Of a stretch of 64,000 nt of DNA, positions 25,101 to 35,899 are shown in pieces. The stretch is from Geosiphon pyriformis (taxonomy: Eukaryota; Glomeromycota; Glomeromycetes; Archaeosporales; Geosiphonaceae), in assembly GCA_016748015.1 (NCBI GenBank), contig JAAOMT010000523.1:62001-126000 (forward strand). The letters are read 5' to 3'. Positions within the stretch are counted from its first letter, which is position 1. Each line of letters begins with the position of its first letter. A program made the position numbers and the translations under genes. The notes beneath the pieces are model-generated. The model was not told where the DNA came from and did not search any database. It saw nothing but the letters and a program-made list of their open reading frames with translations.

Positions 25101-25707
25101 ATCTTCAACTACCGATCTAATTGCAAAAATAGAAAACTAAGTCATCATACCCTTTAGAACTGAAAAATTGTCCCTGTGAAAAATGTCGAAAGTGCTGCAT
25201 GCCAGAGAAATCTTATTAGAGAGTATCTTGGAAAGGATCTTATGAGCTGTCTTGATTAAAGCAATAAGACGGATATTTGTAAGAACACCTTTCCACTCAT
25301 ATGGTTTAAAAATCATCAAAACCCAAGCCTCTTTCCAAGATCTGGGCACTGATTTGCAAGAAAGACAAAAGTTCAAAAGCACCAAAAGTATATCCAGAAT
25401 TAATTTGTTACAATGTTTCCAAAGCTCATTTGTAATACCTGAAAGACCAGCAGCTTTATCATCAAGTAAATTGGAAATCACATCACACAGCTCACTATAC
25501 TTAACTGAATGCATTACACCAGAAAAAGTCTCATCAAAAACATAATTTAATGGCTGATATTAATGAAACTAAACATCAGAAACATTAGCAACCACACCAC
25601 GCTTCCTGGTCCATCCTTCCATAATAATGTCTATCTTAGATTTAACTAACTTGGGCTCCAAAATAAGCTTATTATCAACAACCAGGTGGTCCAAAACCAC
25701 TTTGTGG
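22197..25707 (-). mobile_element. LINE-2, segment 1: RT, RNase H, finger and 3' UTR
   Basis: This minus-strand LINE ORF2 is the best preserved in the window. Reverse transcriptase starts with 'DDKAAGLSGITNELWKH' (25137-25514) and continues at 24192-25067 with motif A 'DMWKAYDSV' and the catalytic box FMDDT (Asp codons at 24702-24707). An RNase H-like domain follows at 23046-23705 ('SVYTDGF', 'LVELQIIALAL', 'FLDSQSVLDA', 'KIKGHSD'). A finger 'CLYCSNVEASDHVFSC' lies near 22815-22865, and the ORF ends near 22331. EN, RT, RNase H and a C-terminal CCHC finger suggest the I/Tad-type LINE group. Several stops and shifts make it inactive. Confidence 0.85.
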
Positions 25708-26558
25708 TGTTACAGAGGATTATTTCTGTTGTTGTATTGAATAACAAATCTGTAACTTGGTGCTCAAAAGCTACTTTTATGGATGATGTGCAGAAAGTAT
25801 GATATCTGAAGGTTTTGGTTGATCTGAAAGTTTTGTTGTGGAGTTTTTTGTATAATGAACAGAAATTCAGTAGTGATGATAGTAGTTTTCCTGAAGTCGC
25901 AATTATGCCCAATTTTTTTCTCAGCTTGGCAGCCGGATATATAATTCTATCCTTATTTCTGGGTCTTTTACCAAGCTATCCTTGACGTCAATAACTCAGT
26001 GCTTAATCTTTTTACTCAATTAGTATACAACAACAAAATCAAAGAAAGAAAATAAAATAAAAAGAAAAAAAATAAAATTAAAGAAAATAAAGAAATAAGC
26101 CAAAACAATTTGGTATGTTAGTATCTTGTCAATAGTCATGATCAAGAGCTATTGTTCCAGCATGGTTAAGTATCAATTAATATCAACATAAAGTGTTGAT
26201 AGTGAGGAGTGGATTGAGATATGGAATAATTATTTATTTGATGATTTTGTTTTTTGGCTAAAGATTCTGTGGTATCAATTCTGTCTTTTCTGTTTCTAAC
26301 ACTACTGCTATATATACATAATTGGAATTCCTCAATTCCTCAATTCTTCACAACAGGAATCCTGGAATTCTGGAATCCTGTGATTTTTTTGAGAGGAATT
26401 CTGGAATTCTGCAATTCTGCAATTCCTCATTGGGGAATCCTGAAATTCCTGGAATCTTGCAATTCCTAAGAGGAATCTTGGAATTCCACATTTACTATGC
26501 TTACTTTTGATTGGCTAATAATTATGCTAATATATTTCCTATATTTCTATGAGTAACA
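25708..26558 (-). mobile_element. Solo family 1 LTR inside LINE-2
   Basis: This is an 851-bp LTR on the minus strand (TGTTACTCATAG at its 5' end, CTGTAACA at its 3' end) with no internal region. LINE-2 coding sequence resumes on each side ('SVLEHLF' on one, 'KVVLDHLVVDN' on the other). The flanking tetranucleotides GTGG and GCAG agree at only two of four positions, so the duplication has decayed. The U3 holds a long GAATTC/TTCnnGAA array at about 26315-26490. Confidence 0.85.
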
Positions 26559-27795
26559 GCAGAAAAGATGCTCCAGAACACTTCTAATAGTATGGCCCTT
26601 ATTCGTCTCAAAGCTTTCCATTCTCCTATCTATAGCAGATCTAATGTTTGCCTCCTTAGTCCTCAGAAAATCAGCAAGCTTGGCAGCACAATAAGACTTT
26701 CTAGCACCAAAGAGAGCAAAATGGATGTGATCAAAGCCAGTACCAGAGTTTATAATATCCTGAATAACAGAAGCCTTAACATTGTCCAAAGAAATCCAGC
26801 ATCTTATAAAAGAATCAAAATTTACAATATTCTTCTTATGTAAGGCCCTGACAATTTTAAAAACCAAGAGCTTTAACTTGTAAAATCTCAAAGATTTCTT
26901 GGTAAAAATATTATCAAAGCCCTTAAACCATTTCTTCTTAAACACTTCATTGGCTAAAAAAACTATTATTTTGTGAATGCCTTTCCACATTGCATCCAAA
27001 TCCAAAAATTTCATAGAGATGACAAACTCAGCTAAAAACATTGTAGCATTAGCTGATGTAGCATCTTTGAAATTGTCTCATTTATTCTTATCAGCATCTT
27101 TGAAATCAAACTTCCACCAATTTTTATTCATTTGCTTGTAAAAAAAATTCAACCATATATCCAAAAATCCACCCAAATCCACAAACACAAAAACAACATA
27201 ATAGTTAGTATTAAAAAATTTACCAACATCAGACACCTCGCAATCCAGCATAGCATTAACCAAGTTTGAAGAAACGAACAAGAAATCAATAGTTTTAGCC
27301 ATGCCCTGAGAGTTGGTTTATGTGAGCATTTTAACATAAGAACTTTTACCCAAGAAATTGACCAAACTGAAATTTATACACTTGTTAAAACTAGCACACC
27401 TTCGAGAGTCATCTTCATTAAAGTTATTACCCAAAACCACAAACAAAGATTTATTGACCACCTTTGCTATCATAGAATTAATATCTTTAGCCTGAAAGAA
27501 ACGAACAGCCAGGAATGTTTCAGCATAAAGCCCCAAAATTGACAGAAAGCTTATTTTTGAATAACAGCTTAACTAAAAGAAGCTAACCAGACACCTTAGA
27601 AACCTTACAAACATAATGAGCTAGAGAAGTGTTCACAATAATTGCAACTTTAGCACCAAGAAAACTCTTGTTCAATCCAGACAAAAAGACTTTACCACCA
27701 TTAAACTTATTCCTAATTCAAGGCCTGCTACTAAACTTCAGCTTTGTTTTTGTAATTATCAAAACCAAATTCCCAGAATCTTTATGCTATTACCA
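26559..27795 (-). mobile_element. LINE-2, segment 2: endonuclease and linker
   Basis: This encodes most of the apurinic-endonuclease-like domain ('LSGLNKSFLGAKVAII', 'VVLGNNFNEDDS' where the family has G(D/N)FN, and 'KTIDFLFVSSNLVN') and the linker up to the solo LTR. It is broken into pieces at 27318-27536, 27078-27302 and 26547-27041. It ends at 27795 in 'HKDSGNLVLIITKTK', where the 1.0-kb insert begins. Confidence 0.8.
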
Positions 27796-28805
27796 GTAGA
27801 ATTTTAGCTATTAATTAGCATGAAATTACCTTTATAATTTCTATAATTAATTAATATATTAATATCATTTCAAATTATCATTTATTATTTAATCAATTAT
27901 CACATATCGCGATTCAATTAAAATAATCTAATTAGTATAACAGAAAGTAGGATGATCAAATTACACAATATTCTGAACTTTGTAACATTCTAAAATTCGC
28001 CGAAATTTACAGAAATTCGCCGAAATTTATAAGAAATTCGCCGAAATTTACAGAAATTTGCCGAAATTATGAATAGTTCACCCAAATTAATCAATAGTTC
28101 AGTGAAATAACTTGTAGTTCATCAAAATGTATCTTTAGTTTGCCGAAATTTGAGCAAAAAGAAAAAGTGCAAGTTCATAGACTAGTACTACAACAAGTTG
28201 TATAAAAGAAAAGCTTTTCTCTTCAAGAAAATATATTTTACTTTAATTTTATCACTTAAAACCATTCCTACACACACAAAAAAAAATAAATATCAAATAA
28301 TTTGAAAAACCAAATTCTTTAATTATTTGCACTTGGAAAATCCCCAAGAACCCAACTAACATTTTGAAATTGATTAGCTACCAATTTCAGTAAACTGTTA
28401 GTGACTCCAGGCCTAGATAGAAAACGTTTCCCTTGACAGAATTCTATTTCTTTTACATTTCTTTTATTTTTCTTTTCTTTTCTTATTACAATCATTAGGG
28501 TAGCTTACAGACAAGATTCCTATAGAAGAGTTGACTTTTACAGCAAAATAACTACACATTTTTTTTAGTAAGCTTCCAGATAAGCAATTCCTAAAAAAGA
28601 GTTGACATTTACTACAATGTAACTACATAAAGTAACTGGCAAGGAATTGGCCATTCCACTTATAAGCCTAGCAGTTCAAATTATAGGAGATAATTTGAAG
28701 ATAAATTCAGTTATTGGAGGTTCAACTACTTCTAGAAAATGTGAATTTGCAACCAACAGACATTTACAACATTCAAGAAAAGAGACCAAAAACCTCCAGT
28801 AACAA
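27796..28805. mobile_element. Unclassified 1.0-kb insertion in LINE-2
   Basis: This sequence of about 1010 bp interrupts LINE-2 between the first residues of ORF2 ('INVPAK', then 'KNIIYW') and 'HKDSGNLV'. It is flanked by TACCA at 27791-27795 and 28806-28810. It contains a near-20-bp tandem repeat of AAATTCGCCGAAATTT (27992-28071), a TATAAAAG box near 28200 followed by the palindrome GAAAAGCTTTTC, and a diverged 60-bp direct repeat (about 28500-28555 and 28570-28632). No coding region is seen. It may be an LTR of another family or a non-autonomous element; no repeated ends were found. Confidence 0.55.
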
Positions 28806-30915
28806 TACCAATAGATAATGTTCTTTTACTTGGCAGGAACATTGATATCTTGAATGTTACATGTTGTAAATTTCAATACAAAGTCATTTATTAGGAAGTA
28901 GGAGAAGATAATGAACCCAAGCCAGAGCACAAACAATTCAATATTTTCAAAACAGATTCAACTGACACCTTCAAAGCCACCATCTTGGATTTTAAACTAC
29001 CCACCTTGGTGGTCAAAACTTTAGAACTACTTGAACTAAGGTCAACTGAGTCAGTGATAACAACTAAAAGAAAAGAAAAAGAAAATATCAGAATATCATC
29101 CAGGGCCATTTTTGAGTCCAAATTAGATATAATAGGTGCAAGGACAACCAGAGGAAAAACATAAGGCTTGGATGCCAGAGGCACCAATTCCACAAAGTTC
29201 AATTTTTTTATAATAACCAAAACCTGATCTGTTAAGAGTTCTAAAGAGCATTCTAAAAAAGCCAATCAATTAACCAAACAGAAACCACCAAGAGAATTAA
29301 AAACCAATAAGACAGGTTTTGCACCTAAAGATGAATTAGCACCAAAAAGATCTGACAAAGCCACATGAGAGAAAGAACCACCAGCAATTTGGGCCCAAGT
29401 TTTTCCACCAAAAAAAACTAGGCGAATAATCGGCATCTGCTTCTTTTTATATATGTTGGCCAAATGGACCTGATCTTAAGAAGTTACCACCCGCTTACCA
29501 CAAACACCAAAATTTCTATCCAATAAACACCCTAAAGAGATATGACCAAACTGTTTGCAATGAGCACAATAGACCAAAGAAAGGCTAGCCCAGTGCAAAT
29601 TCACACCTTTAAACACCAGAGTAGAACCAACAGCAGCCAATTTAGATGTTTTGTCAACAAAACACACAATCATACATCTATCATGCACATATGAACTGGA
29701 ATTATGGCCAATGAAACAGGTCTTCTTACCATATGATTTCAACAAATCAGAAAGATTATGAGCTGTAGTACCAGCTGAAAGAGTATAAAGCAATGTTCAA
29801 TACAGATCTCTGAAAACTCATAATTGTTTATTATCAACAGCTTTTACCACACAAACAGAATCTTTTTCCATGAAGACAGATCATTTGGCTGTGACCAAAT
29901 TAGCTACTTCAGATAACTCAAACTCCACAAAAGCTTTTTGCCATAAACTAATCAAATGTATCTTGATTGACACAATCTTTCCAAACTTAGAAAAAACAGA
30001 TTCCACAGCCGATTTGGGAAGATCAACTGAAATCTCTTTGATAACAATTACTTGATTCGAGAGTTTATTTACCTGTCTAACATCATTATTTACCACAATT
30101 TTCTCATGAATTGCCAATTTTCTAGTCTTTTTTAGACTTAATTCAGAAGTGAAGAAAGATTTGATAATTCCCAGAAATTTTAAAAAAGTAAAAGCTTTCC
30201 CAAAACCATTAATTCGATAAAAAATTTTTTTAACTGAGATTAACTTATCACTATTAGTTTTTCCAGACACAGCAGACAAATTCACATCCAAAGCGAATGA
30301 TTTTACTGGCTTGAAGCACTGTTTTTCCAGGATATGTAATTCGGCAGACATCATCTGATTGGATTCAACAAATTTAAGCACCAAGAGCACCAACTCAGTA
30401 TTATTGTCACTTATATGTTTGAATAAAGGTTTTTTTGGAGAGTTGCCCAGCACATACATTCACATATGAGTCTTTTTTGGCATTACTTTATTCATATTAT
30501 CATCCTCACCAGATTCAGCATAACTGATTTCTTTGGCAATCATGTTCTCCATATTTTCAACATTTGAGAGACTGCTTACACTGCTAGAAACACTGCCAAC
30601 TTCACTGCCCCAGAACACCATAGGCTTAACATCAGCACCACTAATATCTTCTAAGCTTAGAAGACCAGCAGATGAATCAACCATTTCACTGGCTATAGAC
30701 ATCTTTAGTTTCTTAAATGATAGACTGTGTGAATACACACTATCCACACAAGCTTTTTTCTTACCACTAAACCAGGCCTCCAATTCAGCCAAACCAGCAC
30801 CAAAACCATCAGCAGAAGCACTTACTGGATTTATAGCAACAAAAGGAAAAAAGTCAAAAGAAATAATTAGAAAAGAAACAAGAGAAAAAGAAAAAAAAAC
30901 TAATTAAAACTTTGA
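28806..30915 (-). mobile_element. LINE-2, segment 3: ORF1 and start of ORF2
   Basis: This is the 5' part of LINE-2 on the minus strand. ORF1 runs from about 30870 to 28891 in pieces. It holds an RRM-like block at about 29881-30057 ('ISVDLPKSAVESVFSKFGKI' and 'KAFVEFEL') and a zinc knuckle CAHCKQFGHISLGC at 29527-29568. Ser-rich C-terminal sequence follows, and ORF2 begins just after the ORF1 stop. ORF1 would coat the LINE RNA. With segments 1 and 2 this makes a nearly full-length LINE of roughly 6.8 kb once insertions are removed. Confidence 0.75.
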
Positions 30916-31148
30916 TAAAATTTTTGCTTTTATTGTAGTCAGGGAATTGATAAGAGAAAGACTGTTTAATTAAATTAAGACTAAAATTTAAAAAAGATTT
31001 AATTTTTATAGTAAATTTAATTTAATTTAATTTATAATAAATTTTGTTTTAATTTTAACAAAACAATATTATATTATTTATAACAAAATTATAATTAATA
31101 ATACAAGTTTTTTTACTTATTTTATTAAAAAATTTCAAAATTATAAAC
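30916..31148. other. AT-rich DNA between divergent LINE copies
   Basis: This stretch is strongly AT-rich and non-coding between the 5' ends of LINE-2 and LINE-4. Its right end (AAAATTATAAAC, 31137-31148) is repeated exactly at 34331-34342, on the other side of LINE-4. Confidence 0.6.
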
Positions 31149-31190
31149 CACAAAAAAAAGTAAAAAAAAACTTTTTGTCTCCTTAATTTT

Positions 31191-33320
31191 ATGACCACAA
31201 CCAGAGCAAAGAGTAAAAAAGCTGCACCTGATATCTGTCCTGAGATATCTAATAAAATTTCAACCAGAAGAGCTCTCTCTGTTGTAGAAGCAACTAGACA
31301 AAATGTTTTAGAAGCCTTTCTCCTACCCAGTAATCATGATAAGCTGCCTTTGGTAGCCACTAAAGCAACTTCTTCATCTTTGGCTGGTTTCTCATCAGTC
31401 AAAGTTCCCTCAAAGAGACACACTTGGATTAGTCCCAGTGTTGCCTCCACCCCAACTAAGAGCCCAAAGTTTTTAATAATAGACTAGTGAATAAGCTGGT
31501 CTTCTCCTCTATAGATTCAACACCTGGTGCTTTTAGCACCACTTTTTTAAAAAAAATGATCAAAAAGACCAAAAGTTCAGAAAAATGGGAGCAGTCACTT
31601 GTCTCTGCTATTGTTACACCGAACTCCTTTGTGGTTTCCAATGAGATCTTAGATGAGATCTCTATAGTATTATCCAGCATGTTGTCCAAGATAAGCTTAG
31701 ATTAACCACTGGCTGTATTGCCAAATGTGGTGTTTTCCAGCAGATCATCGCTGGTTTTGGAAGCAAAACAATCTCTTCCTATTGGGTTACCTGTTCTTAA
31801 GAACTGGGCTGATCAAATGGAAACTGAATCATCTCCTTCTCTAGTTTTTGGTGCTACTTCTGGTGGTGCTTGGGAAACTATTACTAGTTATCAAAGGTTT
31901 GCTGAATGGGTGGCCTTCATTCTGATACTTGGTGCTACTTTTAAAATCAAATTGGCTCATGTTAAGGCTGTTTTTCAGTCTGTACATGGTCTTTTGGGTG
32001 CTAAGTCTGTTTTAAAAGACAATGTGAAGCTTTTTTGTGTGGAATTTGCTTCTCAAACCTCTTTAAATACTGCATTTTTAGTTGAGCTTACAAGCTCTGT
32101 TTGTCTTGCCACTCTTAAAATTACCAAGTCTTTGGTGGTTTCTAAGTCTAAATCTCCTTCTGCTACTGTTGTGCTGTGTGATGTGCCTTTAGGTGTATCT
32201 GCTGCTGACATTAAGACAGCTCTTAGTGTTTTTGGTATGGTTACTCATGTTGTGCTGAAGCCTGCTGGCATTTGGCAATATGTAGTGGTTCATTTTGAGA
32301 AGTTAGATTCTGCTATGTCTGCTTTGGATCATTGATCAGTATTGGTAGGCAGAGATAGTGTTAGAATCTTTTTCTTGGTAAATCAAAATGAGACTATTTT
32401 GTCTTATGATAGATTTAAGACCAAGTTGGTTAACTTTTCTTCTGGCTGTACTGCCTTTGAAATCAGTAATATGATTTTTCAGATTGGTGACCAGTCTTGT
32501 TTTATTTTTTGGTCTCTTGATTCTGGTCATTGTCTCTGTTTTGCTCTAGTTATGTTTGGCTCCCAAGCTTATTTGAATCTTGCTGTTGCCAAAACTGGTA
32601 CACTTAAAAAGTGCCATATCTGGTAGGAGATTCCTAATTGTTAGTGTTGTTTTTGGTGTTAAGAAACAGGTTACTTGGCTGTAAACTGTAAAGTTGCTTC
32701 ATTTCCTTTTCTTAAGACTCTCAAGGTGTTCAAACCACATTTTGTTGGTTTTTTGTCTTATGCTAAGGCATCTGCTCCCTCTGTTATGTCTGAATTTCCT
32801 CTTTTGGTGGCTTCTGCCCCTTCTGTGACTGTTGTTGATCTTTGCTGTTGGGTCCAGATTGAACTCTTTGGAAAAGCAAATTTCGGATTTGGCTGCTTTG
32901 GTAAAGTCTATTGTTGAGACTGTTGGCTTTTTGATTGTCTTAGTATCTCATCTCCTTGATAATAATGCTGTTAAGACTGTTCAGTTAGAGAAAAATCTCC
33001 TTTCTATGAAATATGCTTCTAACAATTTTGCCAATCTTTTGGTTGGTATGTCTAAAAATATTGCTTGTCTTAGGTCTGAAGTTGACTTTGGTAACATAGA
33101 TTATGATGATATGCAGGCCGCCAAACCTTCTCTTTTGAGTGAAAATACTGTTAAGCATATTATTGCTTTGTGATGGATGTTGGATGCTAAGATTAGGAGT
33201 AGTATTAAATCTACTAGATTATTTCTTAGTGAGTTTATTTTTGTCTCTAGGAATTTAAATGGTATGATTGAAAAAATTTATGAGTTGGGATTATTTTCAC
33301 CTTCTATTGTTTTAGCTTAG
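31191..33320 (+). pseudogene. ORF1-like protein of LINE-4 (RRM and decayed zinc knuckle)
   Basis: The gene starts MTTTRAKSKK, is open to 31487, then continues in shifted frames (31487-31705, 31718-32335, 32342-32626, 32832-33173). An RRM-like fold is visible near 32160-32335 ('VVLCDVPLGVSAADIKTAL', 'VVVHFEKLDSAMSAL'). A zinc knuckle decayed by stops lies near 32640-32690 (Cys residues kept, His changed to Tyr in 'ETGYLAVNC'). The C-terminal part is coiled-coil-like ('LNSLEKQISDLAALVKSIVE'). The architecture resembles LINE-2 ORF1 but the sequence is clearly a different family. Confidence 0.65.
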
Positions 33321-33377
33321 TTAGTGCCTTGACTGACTTGGGTGGTTTGTCACATGTAGAAAATGCATAATTCACAT

Positions 33378-34254
33378 TGTTATGGTTTAAGAATTTAGCA
33401 AAAAAAATCATAAAAATAATACAAACTATTTAATTATAATATAGCACAGTAATAATCTTAGAAAGGTAATAATTAACATAGTAGCAAACACCATCTTGCA
33501 ATAGTGGCAAGCACCAGTTCACAATAGCAGCCAACACCAACTGGTAATAGCAGCAAACACCAGGTTAAAATATCAAAAAGAAAGTATTACAATGTGTTTT
33601 CTCATAGAACTACAAATATGTATATATACAGTAGCTTTAATATTGAGAAAAGACAATCAAGTAATAAAAATCATAACTTATCAAGCAATAGATCCAATTT
33701 TATCCAACAAACTCCACTTTAAATCGTACTTTCAAATTAAAAATTTCAAGAAACCTTTAAATCAAAAAAAGAAATGAAAAAAAATATTTAAAACTGAATT
33801 ATCACAATCCAAAGTATTAAAAAACTTACTTGTATTATTTATTGAATAAAACTATCATTCATCAGCTAAATCCCTTGAAAGAATAATCTTTGATCAAGAT
33901 TATTCACATTGTTACTAATTGATAAAAGCTTTATTGTAAGAATTAGGAAAAGTGCTAAAGGCCATTAACATTCTGTGTTTCTAAATTAGAGAAACACATC
34001 AGGCAATTGCAAGAATAGCCTCAGAGAAGACCCCAGACAGCGGGTAGATTTCAGTTCAGCCTCTGAGAAGAAGTACATAAACATACACAACAATCAGGAA
34101 TTGAAGAATAATTTACATCGCGACATTAAAAAGAAAGTCTTTAGTATAACAGTGACATTATTACACAAATAGAATTGAGAAACTCACGAAAGACTGATTG
34201 CAATTAAAACAGGATATTGGCAATTAAATATAACAAGAAGACCATCCCATAACA
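33378..34254 (+). mobile_element. Solo family 2 LTR inside LINE-4
   Basis: This 877-bp LTR (TGTTATGG...CCATAACA) is closely similar to both LTRs of element C, including the 23-bp array and TATATATA box. There is no internal region, so it probably arose by LTR-LTR recombination. The flanks ACAT and ATGT do not match as a clean duplication. Confidence 0.9.
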
Positions 34255-34330
34255 ATGTCTAATTTGTAATCTCTTAGTGGCACATAGTATTAGATAATGT
34301 TTGGACATACCTTGTTAAAATATTAAAAAA

Positions 34331-34412
34331 AAAATTATAAACAGTAATATTTACAAATAATATAAATAATAACTTAAATATATTTTTTGTTTTTATATTT
34401 TATAATTGCAGT
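34331..34412. other. AT-rich spacer
   Basis: About 80 bp of A and T between LINE-4 and truncated element E, starting with the second copy of the LINE-4 target duplication. Nothing else is seen. Confidence 0.5.
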
Positions 34413-35899
34413 TCTGAAATCTGGTTGGGGTGGCGGAGATCAAAGTTCTTATAGCATTGGCAATTGGGACTTAAATCCTTCAAAATACGTGCCGTATGGT
34501 CCTAAAAGATCTTTTTTCCTTTGTTTACTCTGAAATGGAAATTGTCCAAAGGTTGATGTCATGTGTGATGTGGACGCACCTGTTGATGTGATGTTGATGA
34601 CACTTCCAGATGTATAGTAGTATAATAGATTTGTTGGTGATTCAACTCTGGTTTTCTTCCAAGTGGGTGGTTGTATTTGTTTTGGTATCACTGCTGGTGT
34701 TTGTAATTTTCCTTTGCCTTTACTAACATAAGTAATTGGGTATCTTTGTTGTGTGTGATGTTTAATTTCTTTATTAATCTTAGTAATAATGGATGTAAAA
34801 TTATAATTTGTTGGTAGGCTGGTGTTTTGAATTAATTCATGGTAAAAAGTTTTTCTTACTGATTCAGTGTTTACTAGTGTTCCTAACAAATATGCAATTC
34901 TCTTGTTGACATAGAAATTGAAGGCTGATTTCACTGATATATGATTTTGGTTTAATTCTAAGTGTTGACAGTAGTGTTGAAATAAGAATTTTGCGAATCC
35001 TAAATGGTTTGCTCCTATACTTTCTGATTCTGCCACTTTTGGGATAAGTGTAGTTAATGCTGGTTCTCTGTAAAATTATACTTTACAGGGAGCACCAAAT
35101 GTTACAGATGATTATTTGGGATCTCAAGTCAAATAACAAATCTGTAACTTGGTACTGGGTTGGTATTCTGGTGTCGATATCTGAAGGTTTTATTGTGGAG
35201 TTCTTTGTATAATGAACAGAGATTCAAGTATTGTCTTTTCCATAGCCTTCCAGAATCATAATTCCATCGAATTTTTTTCTCAGCATGGTGGCTGGTAATC
35301 TTGACAGAGATGCCCTTCTGGTAAGCTATCCTTAAATTCTCAATTTCTATACCCTTCCTTTGAGGTTTTTTACCAGGCTATTCTTGATGTCAATAACTCA
35401 GTGCTTAATCTTTAATCAGTTTAGTAAAACCAATGAAATGACAAAACAAAAGAAATAAAAGAAAAAATAAACAAATAAACAAAAGCAATTACAAGTTAGT
35501 ATCCCATCAATAGCTGTGATCAAGAGCTATTGTTCTTGTGTGGTTAAGTATCACTTACTATTAACATAAAGTGTTGATAGTGGAGGGTGGATTGAAATGG
35601 TGAATAATTATTTATTGATATTTGTGAATGGAAAGTTGGTTAGATTAAATCTAAACTGAGAGGTCTGTTTTTTCTACTTCTAATGCTACCACTATATATA
35701 CATAATTTGGGTTCTATGAAATCACTTACATTCCTAAGCAATGTGCTGTATTTTTTTAACATTGCTCTACATTGCTGAGCAATGTGCCGTGATTTCTAAC
35801 ATTGCTCCACATTGTTGAGCAATGTGCTCATATGCTAACTACTACTTTCCTATTGGTCTACTATTTTTCTATATCTGTTTTCTTTTTCTATGAGTAATA
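34413..35899 (-). mobile_element. Ty3/Gypsy element E fragment (5' LTR and gag)
   Basis: This minus-strand family 1 element keeps its 5' LTR (35100-35899, ending TATTACTC where others have TGTTACTC), its primer site (TGGTGCTCCC just below 35099) and gag. It stops abruptly at about 34413 against AT-rich DNA. The right LTR end abuts LINE-3 inside the RT. The U3 (about 35705-35845) has the ACATTGCT/AGCAATGT palindrome array shared with element B. Confidence 0.8.
34449..35036 (-). pseudogene. Gag N-terminal part of element E
   Basis: This is a 195-codon open frame starting MAESESIGANHLGFAK. It is close to the Gag start of element A and more distantly similar to Gag of element C. It ends at a stop before any capsid core or zinc knuckle, and element sequence ends soon after, so it is a truncated Gag. 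Confidence 0.7.

Larger units (their letters stand above)
31149..34330 (+). mobile_element. LINE-4: ORF1-only non-autonomous LINE relative (split by a solo LTR)
   Basis: This plus-strand unit has a short leader, one degenerate ORF1-like gene (31191 to about 33320), and then directly a LINE 3' tail (33325-33377 and 34255-34330) that resembles the tails of LINE-0 to LINE-3 (ACATGTAGAAAATGCATAATT, GTTTGGACATAC), ending in an A run. No endonuclease or RT lies between. A perfect 12-bp direct repeat, AAAATTATAAAC, flanks the unit (31137-31148 and 34331-34342). It therefore looks like a complete inserted element that would need another LINE's RT. Confidence 0.7.

Noticed and set aside
26254-26510. 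Plus-strand frames with repeated 'GILEF' in the solo LTR
   Set aside because: They come from the GAATTC-rich U3 array of the LTR and run antisense to it.
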